A DNA stretch of 12,839 nucleotides from Bacilli bacterium (GTDB taxonomy: Bacteria > Bacillota_I > Bacilli_A > RF39 > UBA660), in the NCBI GenBank assembly GCA_022793565.1, contig JAAWDC010000164.1, positions 1 through 12,839 of the forward strand, given 5' to 3'. How positions within the stretch are numbered: the first letter of the stretch is position 1; each line of letters opens with the position of its first letter. The notes beneath the pieces were generated by a model. It saw only the letters and a list, made by a program, of their open reading frames with translations, did no database searches and was not told the DNA's origin. Below are positions 1 to 7,378 of this stretch, piece after piece. A program made the translations under genes and the position numbers.

Positions 1-24
1 ACGACCTAATTTTCTATATGCCAT
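1..24 (-). CDS. rplQ: Ribosomal protein bL17, first 8 codons (partial)
   Basis: Only the N-terminus, MAYRKLGR, is inside the window; the gene runs off the left edge. This octapeptide is the signature start of bacterial L17, a large-subunit protein that binds 23S rRNA near the exit of the peptide tunnel. The ATG at 22-24 is preceded by AAGGAGG at 31-37, seven bases upstream. It follows rpoA after 17 bases, the classical end of the alpha operon, so position and sequence agree. The rest of the protein cannot be judged. Confidence 0.9.
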
Positions 25-41
25 AATTAACCTCCTTACTA

Positions 42-992
42 TTAATCTTCATCTCTAAGTACTAAACCTAAATCTCTTACTTTGTCTAATACTTCTTTTA
101 ATGATTTCTTTCCTAAATTACGGATTTTCATCATTTCAGATTCAGATTTATTTACTAAGTCTTGTAAGTTATGAATACCTGCACGTTTTAAGCAGTTGTA
201 AGCACGTACTGAGAAATCTAAATCCTCGATTGTAGTTTCTAGCGCTTTTACTTTTGGATCTTCCGTCTTTTCGATCATAAGTCCTGTAACATCTGCTATA
301 TTGCTTAAATCAGTTAGAATCTCAAAGTGTTCAATTAGAATACGAGATGCTAAAGCAACAGCTTCTTCTGGCTTAATAGATCCGTTAGTCCATACACTTA
401 ATACTAATTTATCATAACTTTCATCTTGTCCAACACGTGCTGGTTCAACTTCATAAGATACTCTCTCAATTGGAGAATAGATAGAGTCGATTGCAATTGC
501 TCCAACCTTTTTGTCTGTTAATAGTTTCTTGTTATCGTCACTCTTAACATATCCTCTACCATTTCCTACAGTCATTTCCATAACTAAGGTTGCTCCCTTA
601 GCTAAAGTAGCAATAACTTTCTCTGGATTTAAAATTTCGATATCTGAATCCCGTTCGATGTCTCCAGCTGTTACTGGACCTTCTTTACTTGCATTAATAC
701 GAATTATTTTCTTCTCGCTAGAATGATTTTTAATTACGATATCTTTTAAATTTAAAATGATTAATGAAACATCTTCAATTACCCCATCAATCGTTTGAAA
801 TTCATGAGATACTCCTTCAATCTTTACACTTGTAATTGCACTACCTGGTAAAGATGATAACATTACTCTTCTTAATGCATTTCCAAGAGTTGTTCCAAAA
901 CCTCTTTCTAAAGGTTCTAATTCAAACTTTCCAAAGAAATTATTTTCTACATAATCTGTTATTTTGTAGTTTGGTTTTTCAAATTGTAACAT
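42..992 (-). CDS. rpoA: DNA-directed RNA polymerase subunit alpha
   Basis: The 316-residue alpha subunit dimerises to nucleate assembly of RNA polymerase and contacts promoter UP elements and activators through its C-terminal domain. The N-terminal domain (about 1-230) holds the conserved stretch LERGFGTTLGNALRRVMLSS and the later NGRGY segment. A linker leads to the C-terminal domain (about 250-311), where the DNA-contacting residues are kept: R263, N266 and C267 in SVRAYNCLK, and G294, K296 and S297 in NLGKKSLKEV. The frame is open upstream to a TTG at 1011-1013, but that would place the ribosome binding site AAAGGAGG (1001-1008) inside the gene; the ATG at 990-992 lies eight bases after it and gives the family's standard start MLQFEKP. 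It is separated from rpsK by 21 bases and is co-transcribed with it. Confidence 0.98.
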   Translation of the reverse strand: MLQFEKPNYKITDYVENNFFGKFELEPLERGFGTTLGNALRRVMLSSLPGSAITSVKIEGVSHEFQTIDGVIEDVSLIILNLKDIVIKNHSSEKKIIRINASKEGPVTAGDIERDSDIEILNPEKVIATLAKGATLVMEMTVGNGRGYVKSDDNKKLLTDKKVGAIAIDSIYSPIERVSYEVEPARVGQDESYDKLVLSVWTNGSIKPEEAVALASRILIEHFEILTDLSNIADVTGLMIEKTEDPKVKALETTIEDLDFSVRAYNCLKRAGIHNLQDLVNKSESEMMKIRNLGKKSLKEVLDKVRDLGLVLRDED

Positions 993-1000
993 GAAACTTT

Positions 1001-1008
1001 CCTCCTTT
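1001..1008 (-). promoter_or_regulatory. Ribosome binding site that fixes the rpoA start
   Basis: AAAGGAGG, a full match to the anti-Shine-Dalgarno sequence, sits eight bases before the ATG at 990-992. It lies inside the longer open frame starting with TTG at 1011-1013, so it decides for the shorter rpoA product. Confidence 0.85.
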
Positions 1009-1013
1009 ATCAA

Positions 1014-1397
1014 TTACCCACGAGGGCGTTTTGGTGGACGACATCCATTATGTGGAATTGGTGTTACATCTGAAATTGCTGTAACTTCAAGCCCTGCAGT
1101 TTGTAAAGAACGAATTGCTGTCTCACGTCCTGGCCCCATACCTTTAACTAATACTTCTACTTTACGCATTCCCATATCGTAAGCAGCTTTTCCTGCGGCT
1201 TCAGCAGCCATACCAGCAGCAAATGGAGTTGATTTCTTACTTCCTTTAAATCCGATTGCTCCACTACATGACCAACTGATCGTGTTACCATCCTTATCAC
1301 TAATCGTAACAATTGTGTTGTTGAATGTTGAATGAATATGAGCAACACCTTCTGGTACATTCTTTTTGACTTTTCTTTTTCTTGTTTTATATGCCAT
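1014..1397 (-). CDS. rpsK: Ribosomal protein uS11
   Basis: This 127-residue small-subunit protein sits on the platform, binds 16S rRNA and helps line the E-site mRNA path. Recognisable segments are [18 protein letters not shown] near the N-terminus, the [13 protein letters not shown] segment, and [17 protein letters not shown] at the C-terminus. The HNGCRPPK motif includes the asparagine that is converted to isoaspartate in several bacteria. The length is normal for the family (127-129). GGAGGTC at 1404-1410 precedes the ATG. Neighbours are rpsM 23 bases upstream and rpoA downstream, the standard alpha-operon order. The last residues, RPRG, differ slightly from the common RRRV ending, which is minor. 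Confidence 0.98.
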   Translation of the reverse strand: MAYKTRKRKVKKNVPEGVAHIHSTFNNTIVTISDKDGNTISWSCSGAIGFKGSKKSTPFAAGMAAEAAGKAAYDMGMRKVEVLVKGMGPGRETAIRSLQTAGLEVTAISDVTPIPHNGCRPPKRPRG

Positions 1398-1420
1398 AAG
1401 TCTGACCTCCTAACTATTTA

Positions 1421-1786
1421 TTATTTCTTTTTATTAGCGATTGTTTTTGGTTTACCTTTACGAGTACGTGCATTTCTATTTGTTCTTTGTCCTCTTACTG
1501 GTAATCCTCTTTTGTGACGGATCCCTTCGTATGAATTAATTTCCATCTTTGTTTTGATGTTCATATTTACTTCACGGCGTAAATCACCTTCTGTTAAATA
1601 TTTAGAAACTTCATCACGAATTCTTGCTAATTCATCGTTGTCTAAATCACGAGCTTTTTTGCTTGGCTCTACTTTTGCATCTTTACAAATTGTTAAAGCT
1701 AACTTTCTTCCAATACCATAGATATAAGTTAACGCGATTGATATATGTTTCTCATTAGGGATATCAATTCCTTTAATACGTGCCAT
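1421..1786 (-). CDS. rpsM: Ribosomal protein uS13
   Basis: S13 (121 residues) lies in the head of the small subunit, forms bridges to the large subunit and touches the P-site tRNA through its basic tail. The N-terminal [25 protein letters not shown] is the family signature, including the helix-two-turn-helix segment. The [24 protein letters not shown] region (about 90-113) and the lysine-rich end KTIANKKK are typical of the rRNA- and tRNA-contacting tail. TAGGAGGTG ends a few bases before the ATG. It follows rpmJ after 18 bases and precedes rpsK, as in other Bacillota. Confidence 0.98.
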   Translation of the reverse strand: MARIKGIDIPNEKHISIALTYIYGIGRKLALTICKDAKVEPSKKARDLDNDELARIRDEVSKYLTEGDLRREVNMNIKTKMEINSYEGIRHKRGLPVRGQRTNRNARTRKGKPKTIANKKK

Positions 1787-1804
1787 AAATACACCTCCTA
1801 TATA

Positions 1805-1918
1805 TTATCCTTGTTTTTGTTTGTGCTTTGGATTTTGGCAAACAACTCTAACTCTTCCTTTGCGTCTGATTATTTGACATTTTGCACACATTGGTTTTAC
1901 TGATGGTTTTACTTTCAT
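1805..1918 (-). CDS. rpmJ: Ribosomal protein bL36, zinc-binding form
   Basis: A 37-codon gene that is easily missed because of its size. The product begins [19 protein letters not shown] and ends NPKHKQKQG. It is the smallest large-subunit protein and is placed late in assembly near the base of the L7/L12 stalk. The zinc ligands are all present: C11, C14, C27 and H32, so this is the C+ form. A ribosome binding site (AGGAGGAG) lies directly upstream, overlapping the 10-base gap to infA. The infA-rpmJ-rpsM order is standard in low-GC Gram-positives. Length and motif match the family exactly. Confidence 0.97.
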   Translation of the reverse strand: MKVKPSVKPMCAKCQIIRRKGRVRVVCQNPKHKQKQG

Positions 1919-1928
1919 AATTCTCCTC

Positions 1929-2150
1929 CTAACCCTTTCTATAGGTTATGCGCCCATGTTTTAAGTCGTAAGGCGACATTTCTATTACTACGGTATCTCC
2001 TGGTAAAATACGAATGTAGTTTTGTCTGATTTTACCAGAAGGATGAGCATCTTCTACAATATGACCGTTGTCCAGTTGAACTTTAAAATGTCCACCTGGC
2101 ATTATTTCTAGAACTTTTCCTTCCATTTCAATAATATCATCTTTCGCCAT
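1929..2150 (-). CDS. infA: Translation initiation factor IF-1
   Basis: IF-1 (73 residues) is a single OB-fold protein that occupies the ribosomal A site during initiation together with IF-2 and IF-3. The start [13 protein letters not shown] and the end [15 protein letters not shown] are typical, as is NYIRILPGD in the middle. One stretch is unusual: where most IF-1 proteins have a motif like VLAHISGK, this one has VEDAHPSGK (residues 32-40), one residue longer with a proline before SGK. The overall length of 73 versus the usual 72 reflects that. The ribosome binding site GGGAGAG (2158-2164) is written in the last codons of map, four bases separate the two genes, and coupling is likely. Confidence 0.97.
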   Translation of the reverse strand: MAKDDIIEMEGKVLEIMPGGHFKVQLDNGHIVEDAHPSGKIRQNYIRILPGDTVVIEMSPYDLKHGRITYRKG

Positions 2151-2154
2151 TCTT

Positions 2155-2901
2155 TCACTCTCCCGTCAAAATTTTATATCCATCTTTGGTTACAGCTACG
2201 GTATGTTCATAGTGCGCCGATGGTTTGCCATCGTCTGTTTCAATTGTCCATTCATCATCTAAGATGTAGATATCTGCTGTTCCTAAGTTTAACATAGGTT
2301 CAATAGCGATTACCATTCCCTCTTTTAGAAGAGGTCCTGTATGCTCTTTTCCATAGTTTGGTACTTCTGGATCTTCATGAACATTTGTCCCAACTCCGTG
2401 CCCAACTAACTCTTTTACAACACCTAAGTGGTGTGCTTCTGCATACTTTTCAACTGCCGCACTGATATCACCGATTCTGTTTCCTGGCTTTACTTGTTTA
2501 ATTCCCTCATAAAGTGCTTGTTCTGTATGCTCCATTAGATACTTTTTCTCTTCACTAATTTCTCCAACTGCATAAGTCCAAGCTGAATCTCCGTGGAATC
2601 CTTTATAACAAGCCCCGATATCTAATTTTATGATATCACCATTTTTTAATTTTCTTTTCCCTGGAATTCCGTGAACTACTTGATTATTGATACTTGTACA
2701 AATTGTCCCCGGAAAACCACCGTAACCTTTAAAAGAAGGGGTCGCCTCTTGTTCTAAAATGAATTTTTCGGCTAGTTGATCCAATTCTTTGGTTGTAATT
2801 CCCTCTTTTATATATGGCTTTAGGTATTGATGGGTCTTATATACTATACTCCCAGCAATATGCATTAATTCTATTTCTCTTTGACTCTTTATCGTTATCA
2901 T
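2155..2901 (-). CDS. map: Type I methionine aminopeptidase
   Basis: This 248-residue cytoplasmic metalloenzyme removes the initiator methionine from nascent proteins whose second residue is small. The pita-bread fold's five metal ligands are visible: D94 (KLDIG), D105 (HGDSA), H168 (VGHGVG), E201 (AIEPM) and E232 (HYEHTVAV). H77 in NNQVVHGIP and H175 in NVHEDP match the conserved substrate-binding histidines. There is no N-terminal SEC-C zinc extension, so it is the short MetAP-Ia form. The ATG overlaps the adk stop as ATGA (four bases, 2898-2901), and only a weak GAGATGA precedes it, so translation is probably coupled to adk. The gene ends in TGA, showing that TGA is a stop codon in this organism. 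Confidence 0.97.
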   Translation of the reverse strand: MITIKSQREIELMHIAGSIVYKTHQYLKPYIKEGITTKELDQLAEKFILEQEATPSFKGYGGFPGTICTSINNQVVHGIPGKRKLKNGDIIKLDIGACYKGFHGDSAWTYAVGEISEEKKYLMEHTEQALYEGIKQVKPGNRIGDISAAVEKYAEAHHLGVVKELVGHGVGTNVHEDPEVPNYGKEHTGPLLKEGMVIAIEPMLNLGTADIYILDDEWTIETDDGKPSAHYEHTVAVTKDGYKILTGE

Positions 2902-3557
2902 TCTGTCATCTCTTTTTCTATAATATTAGAAATTGATTGAAAGACCTCTTCTTTGGGTTTTTCACTATCAATTCTGTAGAGAATTTTTTTATTTTGATAG
3001 TAGTTAATGAGGGTACTTGTTTTATCTAAGTATTCTTGATAACGTACTTCAAACGAATCTTTGTTATCATCATTTCTTTGATATAACTCTCCACCACACT
3101 TATCACAAATAGAATTCTGTTTTGGTTTTAACGAGTTTATATTCACATTGTAGACAGAACCACATTTCCGGCATAATCTTCTACCTGTTATTCTCGTTTC
3201 TAGTATTTCTTTTTCTACCTCTAGGAGAAAAACAAAGTCTAGTTGATCATTTCTTTCTTTTAACATGTTTTCTAAGCGTTCTGCTTGATTTATGTTTCTT
3301 GGAAATCCATCAAAGAGTAGATTCTTATTTTCACTTTCTTCTAAGTATTCATCTAAAAGTTTGAAAATAATGTCATCGCTCACTAGAACGCCACTCTCTA
3401 AGATTTTCTTCATTTCTTTTCCAAAAGCATCCTCTCTACTGGCAGATGCTCTTAATAAGTCTCCAGTAGAAAGATGATTCAAATGGTATTTTTGTTCTAA
3501 TAATTCAGCTTGTGTTCCCTTTCCTGCAGCAGGTGGGGCAAGTAAAATAATGTTCAT
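2898..3557 (-). CDS. adk: Adenylate kinase, zinc-finger LID type
   Basis: Adenylate kinase (219 residues) interconverts ATP and AMP with two ADP and keeps the adenylate pool balanced. Segments in order: P-loop LLAPPAAGKGTQ (5-16), AMP-binding domain with STGDLLR (30-36), the GFPRNINQAE motif (84-93), then a long LID domain (about 126-164) with a Cys4 zinc site C129, C132, C151 and C154, as in Gram-positive enzymes, and the arginines R161 and R172. The P-loop is odd: the usual GPPGAGKGT has alanine at 7 and 10, although K13, G14 and T15 remain. The start follows AGGAGA (3567-3572), which lies in the last codons of secY; the genes are three bases apart. It overlaps map by four bases. Confidence 0.97.
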   Translation of the reverse strand: MNIILLAPPAAGKGTQAELLEQKYHLNHLSTGDLLRASASREDAFGKEMKKILESGVLVSDDIIFKLLDEYLEESENKNLLFDGFPRNINQAERLENMLKERNDQLDFVFLLEVEKEILETRITGRRLCRKCGSVYNVNINSLKPKQNSICDKCGGELYQRNDDNKDSFEVRYQEYLDKTSTLINYYQNKKILYRIDSEKPKEEVFQSISNIIEKEMTE

Positions 3558-3560
3558 TAA

Positions 3561-4844
3561 TTATTTTCTCCTATAACTTTTTTTGTAACTTCTTGTTACT
3601 AAGCTTCCTTCAAGCTGTTTATATGTCTCTAGTGCAACTCCAACGACGATTAATAATCCCGTACCACCAATGGTTACATTACTTGAGAGATTGATCTTAT
3701 TGGAAAGATTTACTAAGGCAGTAAAAGCAATTGGTAAACCTGCAATGATAATTAGGAAAATAGATCCTACCACTGTAAGTCTTGAAATTACTTTAGAAAT
3801 ATAATTTTCTGTATCTTTCCCTGGACGGATTCCTGGAATGTATCCGCCTCCCTGTTGTAAGTCCTTTGATAATTCTTCTGGTTTGATTTGAATAAATGTA
3901 TAGAAATATCCAAAGAAGAATATTAAAAGTACATAGATCAAAAATCCAATTGGGGTTGTATATGTTAAATATTTATTACAGAAGTCAATGAATCCTTGAT
4001 GCTTCATAAATTGAGCAATCGTTGTTGGGATTGCTAAAAAACTAGAAGCAAAGATTACTGGAACAACTCCTGCCGCATTAATTTTCATTGGCATAAAGCT
4101 TTGTGCATTTCCATAAGCACTTGTTGATTTATTAGCGTATTGGATTGGGATCTTACGATCGGCCTCTTGTACCCAAATTACTCCAATAATAATTAGGAAA
4201 TATACGATAATGAATGCAACAAATAGGGAAATTCCTATCGCCTGTGATAATGCTGAATTGACAACCAATCCCTTAAATGCTGAAATAAACATTGTAGGAA
4301 GGGATTCAATAATTCCAGCCATGATAATTAATGACATTCCATTTCCTATTCCTTTTTTCGTGATTTGATCTCCTAACCACAAGGTAAATGCTGTACCTGC
4401 AGTTAAGATAGTCGCTACATATAAATGCTCGATCGCATTTACATTTTTCCCTAAGAAGGCAAATGAGAATGCAAACCCTTCAACGAAGGCGAATATAATT
4501 CCCATATATCTGGTAATTTGATTAATTTTCTGTCTTCCAACAGGACCTTCTTTCGATAACTCACTGAAATATGGAACGATATCTAACTGTAATAATTGCA
4601 TAATGATAGATGCTGTGATGTAAGGCATTACACCTAATGCAAAGATTGAGAATCTTTTTAGGGAACCTCCTCCCATTGCATCCATCAATTCTAGGAATCC
4701 TAAGTTTCCTGTAATATCGGCTGTTCCTGGAACTCTAATTGAAGTTCCAATGATAAAGACCATTAATGCAGCCAACGTAAAACCGATTCTTTTTCTTAAA
4801 TCTTTATTCGTCGGTGCAAATAATTGTTTCATAGTATGAAACAT
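3561..4844 (-). CDS. secY: Protein translocase subunit SecY
   Basis: SecY is the pore of the SecYEG channel in the cytoplasmic membrane; it passes unfolded secretory proteins outward and membrane proteins sideways. The 427-residue product has ten hydrophobic segments, the family number. Landmarks are PYITASIIMQLLQ (74-86, second transmembrane helix and pore ring), GIGNGMSLIIMAGI (165-178), NAAGVVPVIFASS (256-268), and the cytoplasmic C5 loop GYIPGIRPGKDT with R340, the residue needed for SecA-driven transport. The tail YKKSYRRK is basic. GAGGTGATC (4849-4857), written in the final codons of rplO, supports the ATG at 4842-4844; a second in-frame ATG at 4830-4832 would give MKQLFAP. Both ATGs sit inside an inverted repeat. 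One base separates secY from rplO. Confidence 0.98.
   Translation of the reverse strand: MFHTMKQLFAPTNKDLRKRIGFTLAALMVFIIGTSIRVPGTADITGNLGFLELMDAMGGGSLKRFSIFALGVMPYITASIIMQLLQLDIVPYFSELSKEGPVGRQKINQITRYMGIIFAFVEGFAFSFAFLGKNVNAIEHLYVATILTAGTAFTLWLGDQITKKGIGNGMSLIIMAGIIESLPTMFISAFKGLVVNSALSQAIGISLFVAFIIVYFLIIIGVIWVQEADRKIPIQYANKSTSAYGNAQSFMPMKINAAGVVPVIFASSFLAIPTTIAQFMKHQGFIDFCNKYLTYTTPIGFLIYVLLIFFFGYFYTFIQIKPEELSKDLQQGGGYIPGIRPGKDTENYISKVISRLTVVGSIFLIIIAGLPIAFTALVNLSNKINLSSNVTIGGTGLLIVVGVALETYKQLEGSLVTRSYKKSYRRK
4825..4843 (-). repeat. Inverted repeat across the secY start
   Basis: TGTTTCATA and TATGAAACA form nine-base arms around one central base. In the mRNA this could fold as an eight-pair stem with a three-base loop that holds both candidate secY start codons (4842-4844 and 4830-4832). 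The stem is AT-rich and would be of modest stability. Whether it affects translation is not known; chance is possible. Confidence 0.5.
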
Positions 4845-4845
4845 A

Positions 4846-5289
4846 TTAGATCACCTCGGCTTTACTTCCTGACTTTTCAATTTTTTCTACAGCACTTACT
4901 GAAAATTTATTTGCTTGTACTGTAATTTTCTTTTCTAATGTACCATTTCCAAGTACTTTGATTCCATCGTAACTCTTTTTTACTAAACCAGTCTCTTTTA
5001 ATAAAGCAGGTGTTACTACGGTACCATCTTCGAATCTATTTAAATCATCTAAGTTGATTACAGCATATTCAACTTTGAATCTTGCATTAGTAAATCCACG
5101 TTTTGGAAGACGTCTGTATAATGGTAATTGTCCACCTTCGAATACAGCACCCTTTCCTCCACCACTACGAGCTTTTTGTCCTTTTTGTCCTTTTCCACTT
5201 GTTTTTCCTAAACCACTACCTGGTCCTTGACCTAGTCTTTTTTTCTTTTGACGTGAACCTTCACTACTTTTTAATTCATGTAACTTCAT
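4846..5289 (-). CDS. rplO: Ribosomal protein uL15
   Basis: L15 (147 residues) is a large-subunit protein whose long basic N-terminal extension threads through 23S rRNA. The glycine-rich start is diagnostic: [28 protein letters not shown] (about 19-46), followed by [17 protein letters not shown]. The C-terminal globular part carries VKVLGNG-like residues (KVLGNGTL) and ends AEVI. Its start overlaps the rpsE stop by one base (TAATG); the GAGGAG ribosome binding site at 5301-5306 is part of rpsE. In most bacteria rpmD (L30) lies between rpsE and rplO; here there is no room for it. The final codons hold the secY ribosome binding site. Confidence 0.98.
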   Translation of the reverse strand: MKLHELKSSEGSRQKKKRLGQGPGSGLGKTSGKGQKGQKARSGGGKGAVFEGGQLPLYRRLPKRGFTNARFKVEYAVINLDDLNRFEDGTVVTPALLKETGLVKKSYDGIKVLGNGTLEKKITVQANKFSVSAVEKIEKSGSKAEVI

Positions 5290-5804
5290 TATCCTAAAAT
5301 CTCCTCTTCTGTTTTTCCTCTTAATTTTGCAACTTCGCTTACAGATTTTACTGATTTTAAAGCATTAATTGTAGCAGTAGCCATGTTTAGTTTTGTACGA
5401 CTTCCAAGTGATTTTGACAAAATATCGCGAACTCCCGCAAGCTCTAAAACTGCACGAACAGCTCCTCCTGCGATTACTCCAGTACCAGCACTTGCAGGTT
5501 TTAGGAATACTTTGGCAGCTCCATTTACACCAAGCACTTCATGTTGAATTGTTCTTCCGTCTACTAAAGAGATTCTAACTAGATTCTTATTTGCAGCTTG
5601 AATTGCTTTTTTGATTGCATCAGGTACTTCGTTTGCTTTTCCAATACCTAATCCAACACGTCCTTTTCTATCCCCAACAACGACACAAGCTGAGAATCTT
5701 CTTTGACGTCCACCTTTGTTAACTTTAACAACAGATTTTACTTCAATTACTAATTCTTCTAACTCTTTTTCTTTTTGTCTTGGGTCATTATTTCTATTTT
5801 GCAT
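5289..5804 (-). CDS. rpsE: Ribosomal protein uS5
   Basis: S5 (171 residues) sits at the back of the small subunit, beside the mRNA entry channel, and influences decoding accuracy. The double-stranded RNA-binding-like N-terminal domain contains [27 protein letters not shown] (about 28-54); the K30-G31-G32 loop is where spectinomycin resistance changes map in other bacteria, and it looks wild type. The C-terminal domain includes [36 protein letters not shown] precedes the ATG. It follows rplR after 13 bases and runs one base into rplO, with EEEILG at its end doubling as the rplO ribosome binding site. Confidence 0.98.
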   Translation of the reverse strand: MQNRNNDPRQKEKELEELVIEVKSVVKVNKGGRQRRFSACVVVGDRKGRVGLGIGKANEVPDAIKKAIQAANKNLVRISLVDGRTIQHEVLGVNGAAKVFLKPASAGTGVIAGGAVRAVLELAGVRDILSKSLGSRTKLNMATATINALKSVKSVSEVAKLRGKTEEEILG

Positions 5805-5817
5805 AAATACCCTCCTA

Positions 5818-6174
5818 TTAGAATTCTAATCCTTTACTACGTGCAGCTTCTGCTAAAGCCTCTACACGTCCGTGATAAAGGTATCCACCTCTATCAAATA
5901 CTACTTTAGTAATTCCTGCTTTTTTACAAGCTTCGGCAATTGCTTCACCAACTTTTGTAGCAGCTTCAATGTTTCCACCATTTGTTAGCTTTAAAGTTAA
6001 TGAGGAAGCACTTGCTAAAGTAATACCATTTTCATCATCTATGATTTGCGCTCCAATATTTTTATTTGATCTGTAAACGCAAAGTCTTGGAACTGCTGGA
6101 GTACCAAAGATTTTACTTCTTACTCTCTCATGTCTAATCTTACGCATTTCATTACGAGATACTTTGTTTATCAT
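5818..6174 (-). CDS. rplR: Ribosomal protein uL18
   Basis: L18 binds 5S rRNA together with L5 and anchors it in the central protuberance. The 118-residue product starts [21 protein letters not shown], a basic RNA-binding arm, and contains the family segments [19 protein letters not shown] (about 30-48), [30 protein letters not shown] and the end [13 protein letters not shown]. The frame is open three codons further to a GTG at 6181-6183, but GAAGGGA (6184-6190) would abut that GTG; the ATG at 6172-6174 has normal nine-base spacing and is preferred. The neighbours rplF and rpsE are in the usual spc order. Confidence 0.97.
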   Translation of the reverse strand: MINKVSRNEMRKIRHERVRSKIFGTPAVPRLCVYRSNKNIGAQIIDDENGITLASASSLTLKLTNGGNIEAATKVGEAIAEACKKAGITKVVFDRGGYLYHGRVEALAEAARSKGLEF

Positions 6175-6183
6175 AAGTAACAC

Positions 6184-6190
6184 TCCCTTC
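6184..6190 (-). promoter_or_regulatory. Ribosome binding site that fixes the rplR start
   Basis: GAAGGGA lies nine bases before the ATG at 6172-6174 and directly against the in-frame GTG at 6181-6183. The spacing rules out the GTG as the main start of rplR. Confidence 0.75.
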
Positions 6191-6199
6191 TACGTGATT

Positions 6200-6736
6200 T
6201 TAAGCAGCTTTCTTTCCTTCCTTACGTTGTACATGTTCATCTTTATAACGAATTCCTTTACCTTTGTATGGTTCAGGTTTTCTTACTTTACGAATGTTTG
6301 CTGCAAATTCTCCAACTTTTTCTTTGCTAATTCCATTTACAGTAATTTCAGTATTTGATGTAACATCTACTGAAAGTCCTTCAGGAATCTCTAATTCTAC
6401 TGGATGAGAATATCCAGCATTGATTACTAGTGCATTTCCTTTCATTGCGAAACGATATCCTACACCAATGATCTCTAATTCTTTTTTGAAACCATTTGTA
6501 ACACCTTCAATCATATTATGAATGTTAGCGTTTGTTGTTCCATGCATTGCCTTTGTTGTTTTTTCGTCATTTGCTCTTGTAACAACTACAGTATTCTCTT
6601 CTACTGTAACAGCAATGTTTTTCATAATTTCTAATGATAGTTCTCCTTTTGGTCCTTTTACAGTTACTTGATTTCCATCGATCGTAATTGTTACACCTTC
6701 AGGTACTACCAATCTTCTGTTTCCAATACGGCTCAT
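6200..6736 (-). CDS. rplF: Ribosomal protein uL6
   Basis: L6 (178 residues) has two similar domains and lies near the base of the L7/L12 stalk, close to the sarcin-ricin loop where translational GTPases bind. The start MSRIGNRRLVVPEGVTITI and VTVKGPKGELSLEI mark the first domain; the second carries ELEIIGVGYRFAMKGNALVINAGYSHPVE and the diagnostic C-terminal region with NIRKVRKPEPYKGKGIRYKDE (about 146-166), which contacts 23S rRNA. AAGGAGGTG stands upstream of the ATG. Length is normal. It lies 25 bases before rplR and 24 after rpsH. Confidence 0.98.
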   Translation of the reverse strand: MSRIGNRRLVVPEGVTITIDGNQVTVKGPKGELSLEIMKNIAVTVEENTVVVTRANDEKTTKAMHGTTNANIHNMIEGVTNGFKKELEIIGVGYRFAMKGNALVINAGYSHPVELEIPEGLSVDVTSNTEITVNGISKEKVGEFAANIRKVRKPEPYKGKGIRYKDEHVQRKEGKKAA

Positions 6737-6760
6737 TTATGACACCTCCTTATTTTGTTA

Positions 6761-7162
6761 TTACCAAATATAAGCTAAAACTTCTCCACCTAAGTTTTGA
6801 CGACGTGCTTCTTTATCCGTCATAATTCCTTTTGATGTAGAAATAATGGCGATTCCTAAACCATTTAACACTTTAGGAACTTCCTCAGCTTTTGCATAAA
6901 CACGTAATCCTGGTTTTGAAATTCTCTTAAGCCCTGTAATTACTCTTTCTTTATTTTGTCCATATTTTAGTGTTAGATAGATCATCCCTTGAACATTCTC
7001 ATCTAATACTTTATAGTCTTTAATAAATCCTTCTTCTTTTAAAATTCTAGCAAGTTCTAATTTTAGTTTAGAAGCAGGTACTTTTACTTCCGTATAACGC
7101 ATACTATTAGCATTACGAATTCTCGTAAGCATATCTGCGATTGTATCTGTTACTACAGCCAT
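6761..7162 (-). CDS. rpsH: Ribosomal protein uS8
   Basis: S8 (133 residues) binds the central domain of 16S rRNA early in small-subunit assembly; in E. coli it also represses the spc operon by binding the mRNA near rplE, which cannot be tested by eye here. The N-terminal [31 protein letters not shown] and the C-terminal [27 protein letters not shown] are both family signatures; the [13 protein letters not shown] stretch (about 107-119) makes the main RNA contacts. AAGGAGG precedes the ATG with normal spacing. It follows rpsN after 18 bases. Confidence 0.98.
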   Translation of the reverse strand: MAVVTDTIADMLTRIRNANSMRYTEVKVPASKLKLELARILKEEGFIKDYKVLDENVQGMIYLTLKYGQNKERVITGLKRISKPGLRVYAKAEEVPKVLNGLGIAIISTSKGIMTDKEARRQNLGGEVLAYIW

Positions 7163-7180
7163 TTTCGATTCCTCCTTCCT

Positions 7181-7366
7181 TTACCAGCTTGATTTTTTAA
7201 CACCTGGTATTTGTCCTTTATTTGCTAATTCTCTAAAACAAATACGGCAGATTCCGAATTTACTCATAACAGCATGAGGTCTTCCACATCTTTCACAACG
7301 AGTGTATTCACGCACTTTGAATTTTTGTTTACGACTAGCTTTTACTTTTATACTTTTTTTTGCCAT
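7181..7366 (-). CDS. rpsN: Ribosomal protein uS14, short zinc-binding (type Z) form
   Basis: S14 belongs to the head of the small subunit and is added late in assembly. This is the 61-residue type Z form found in many Gram-positives, with a Cys4 zinc ribbon C24, C27, C40 and C43 ([18 protein letters not shown]) and the end [11 protein letters not shown]. The longer zinc-free paralogue is not in this window. The frame continues upstream to a TTG at 7376-7378, but GGAGG (7372-7376) overlaps it; the ATG at 7364-7366 five bases downstream gives the standard start MAKKS. It lies 12 bases after rplE. Confidence 0.97.
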   Translation of the reverse strand: MAKKSIKVKASRKQKFKVREYTRCERCGRPHAVMSKFGICRICFRELANKGQIPGVKKSSW

Positions 7367-7371
7367 AATAT

Positions 7372-7376
7372 CCTCC
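7372..7376 (-). promoter_or_regulatory. Ribosome binding site that fixes the rpsN start
   Basis: GGAGG five bases before the ATG at 7364-7366. It overlaps the in-frame TTG at 7376-7378, so a longer S14 starting there is not credible. Confidence 0.8.
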
Positions 7377-7378
7377 AA

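Noticed and set aside
511-726. Plus-strand open frame of 71 codons opposite rpoA
   Set aside because: It lies wholly antisense to a strongly conserved gene, lacks a good ribosome binding site and resembles no known family; it is a shadow frame.
993-1013. TTG start giving rpoA seven extra residues
   Set aside because: The added codons contain the ribosome binding site itself, and the shorter form starts exactly like other alpha subunits.
2155-2900. Mycoplasma genetic code (TGA as tryptophan)
   Set aside because: TGA ends adk and map exactly at the expected protein ends, and tryptophan is encoded by TGG where checked, for example in rplB.
6175-6183. GTG start giving rplR three extra residues
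   Set aside because: The ribosome binding site abuts the GTG; spacing fits the ATG at 6172-6174.
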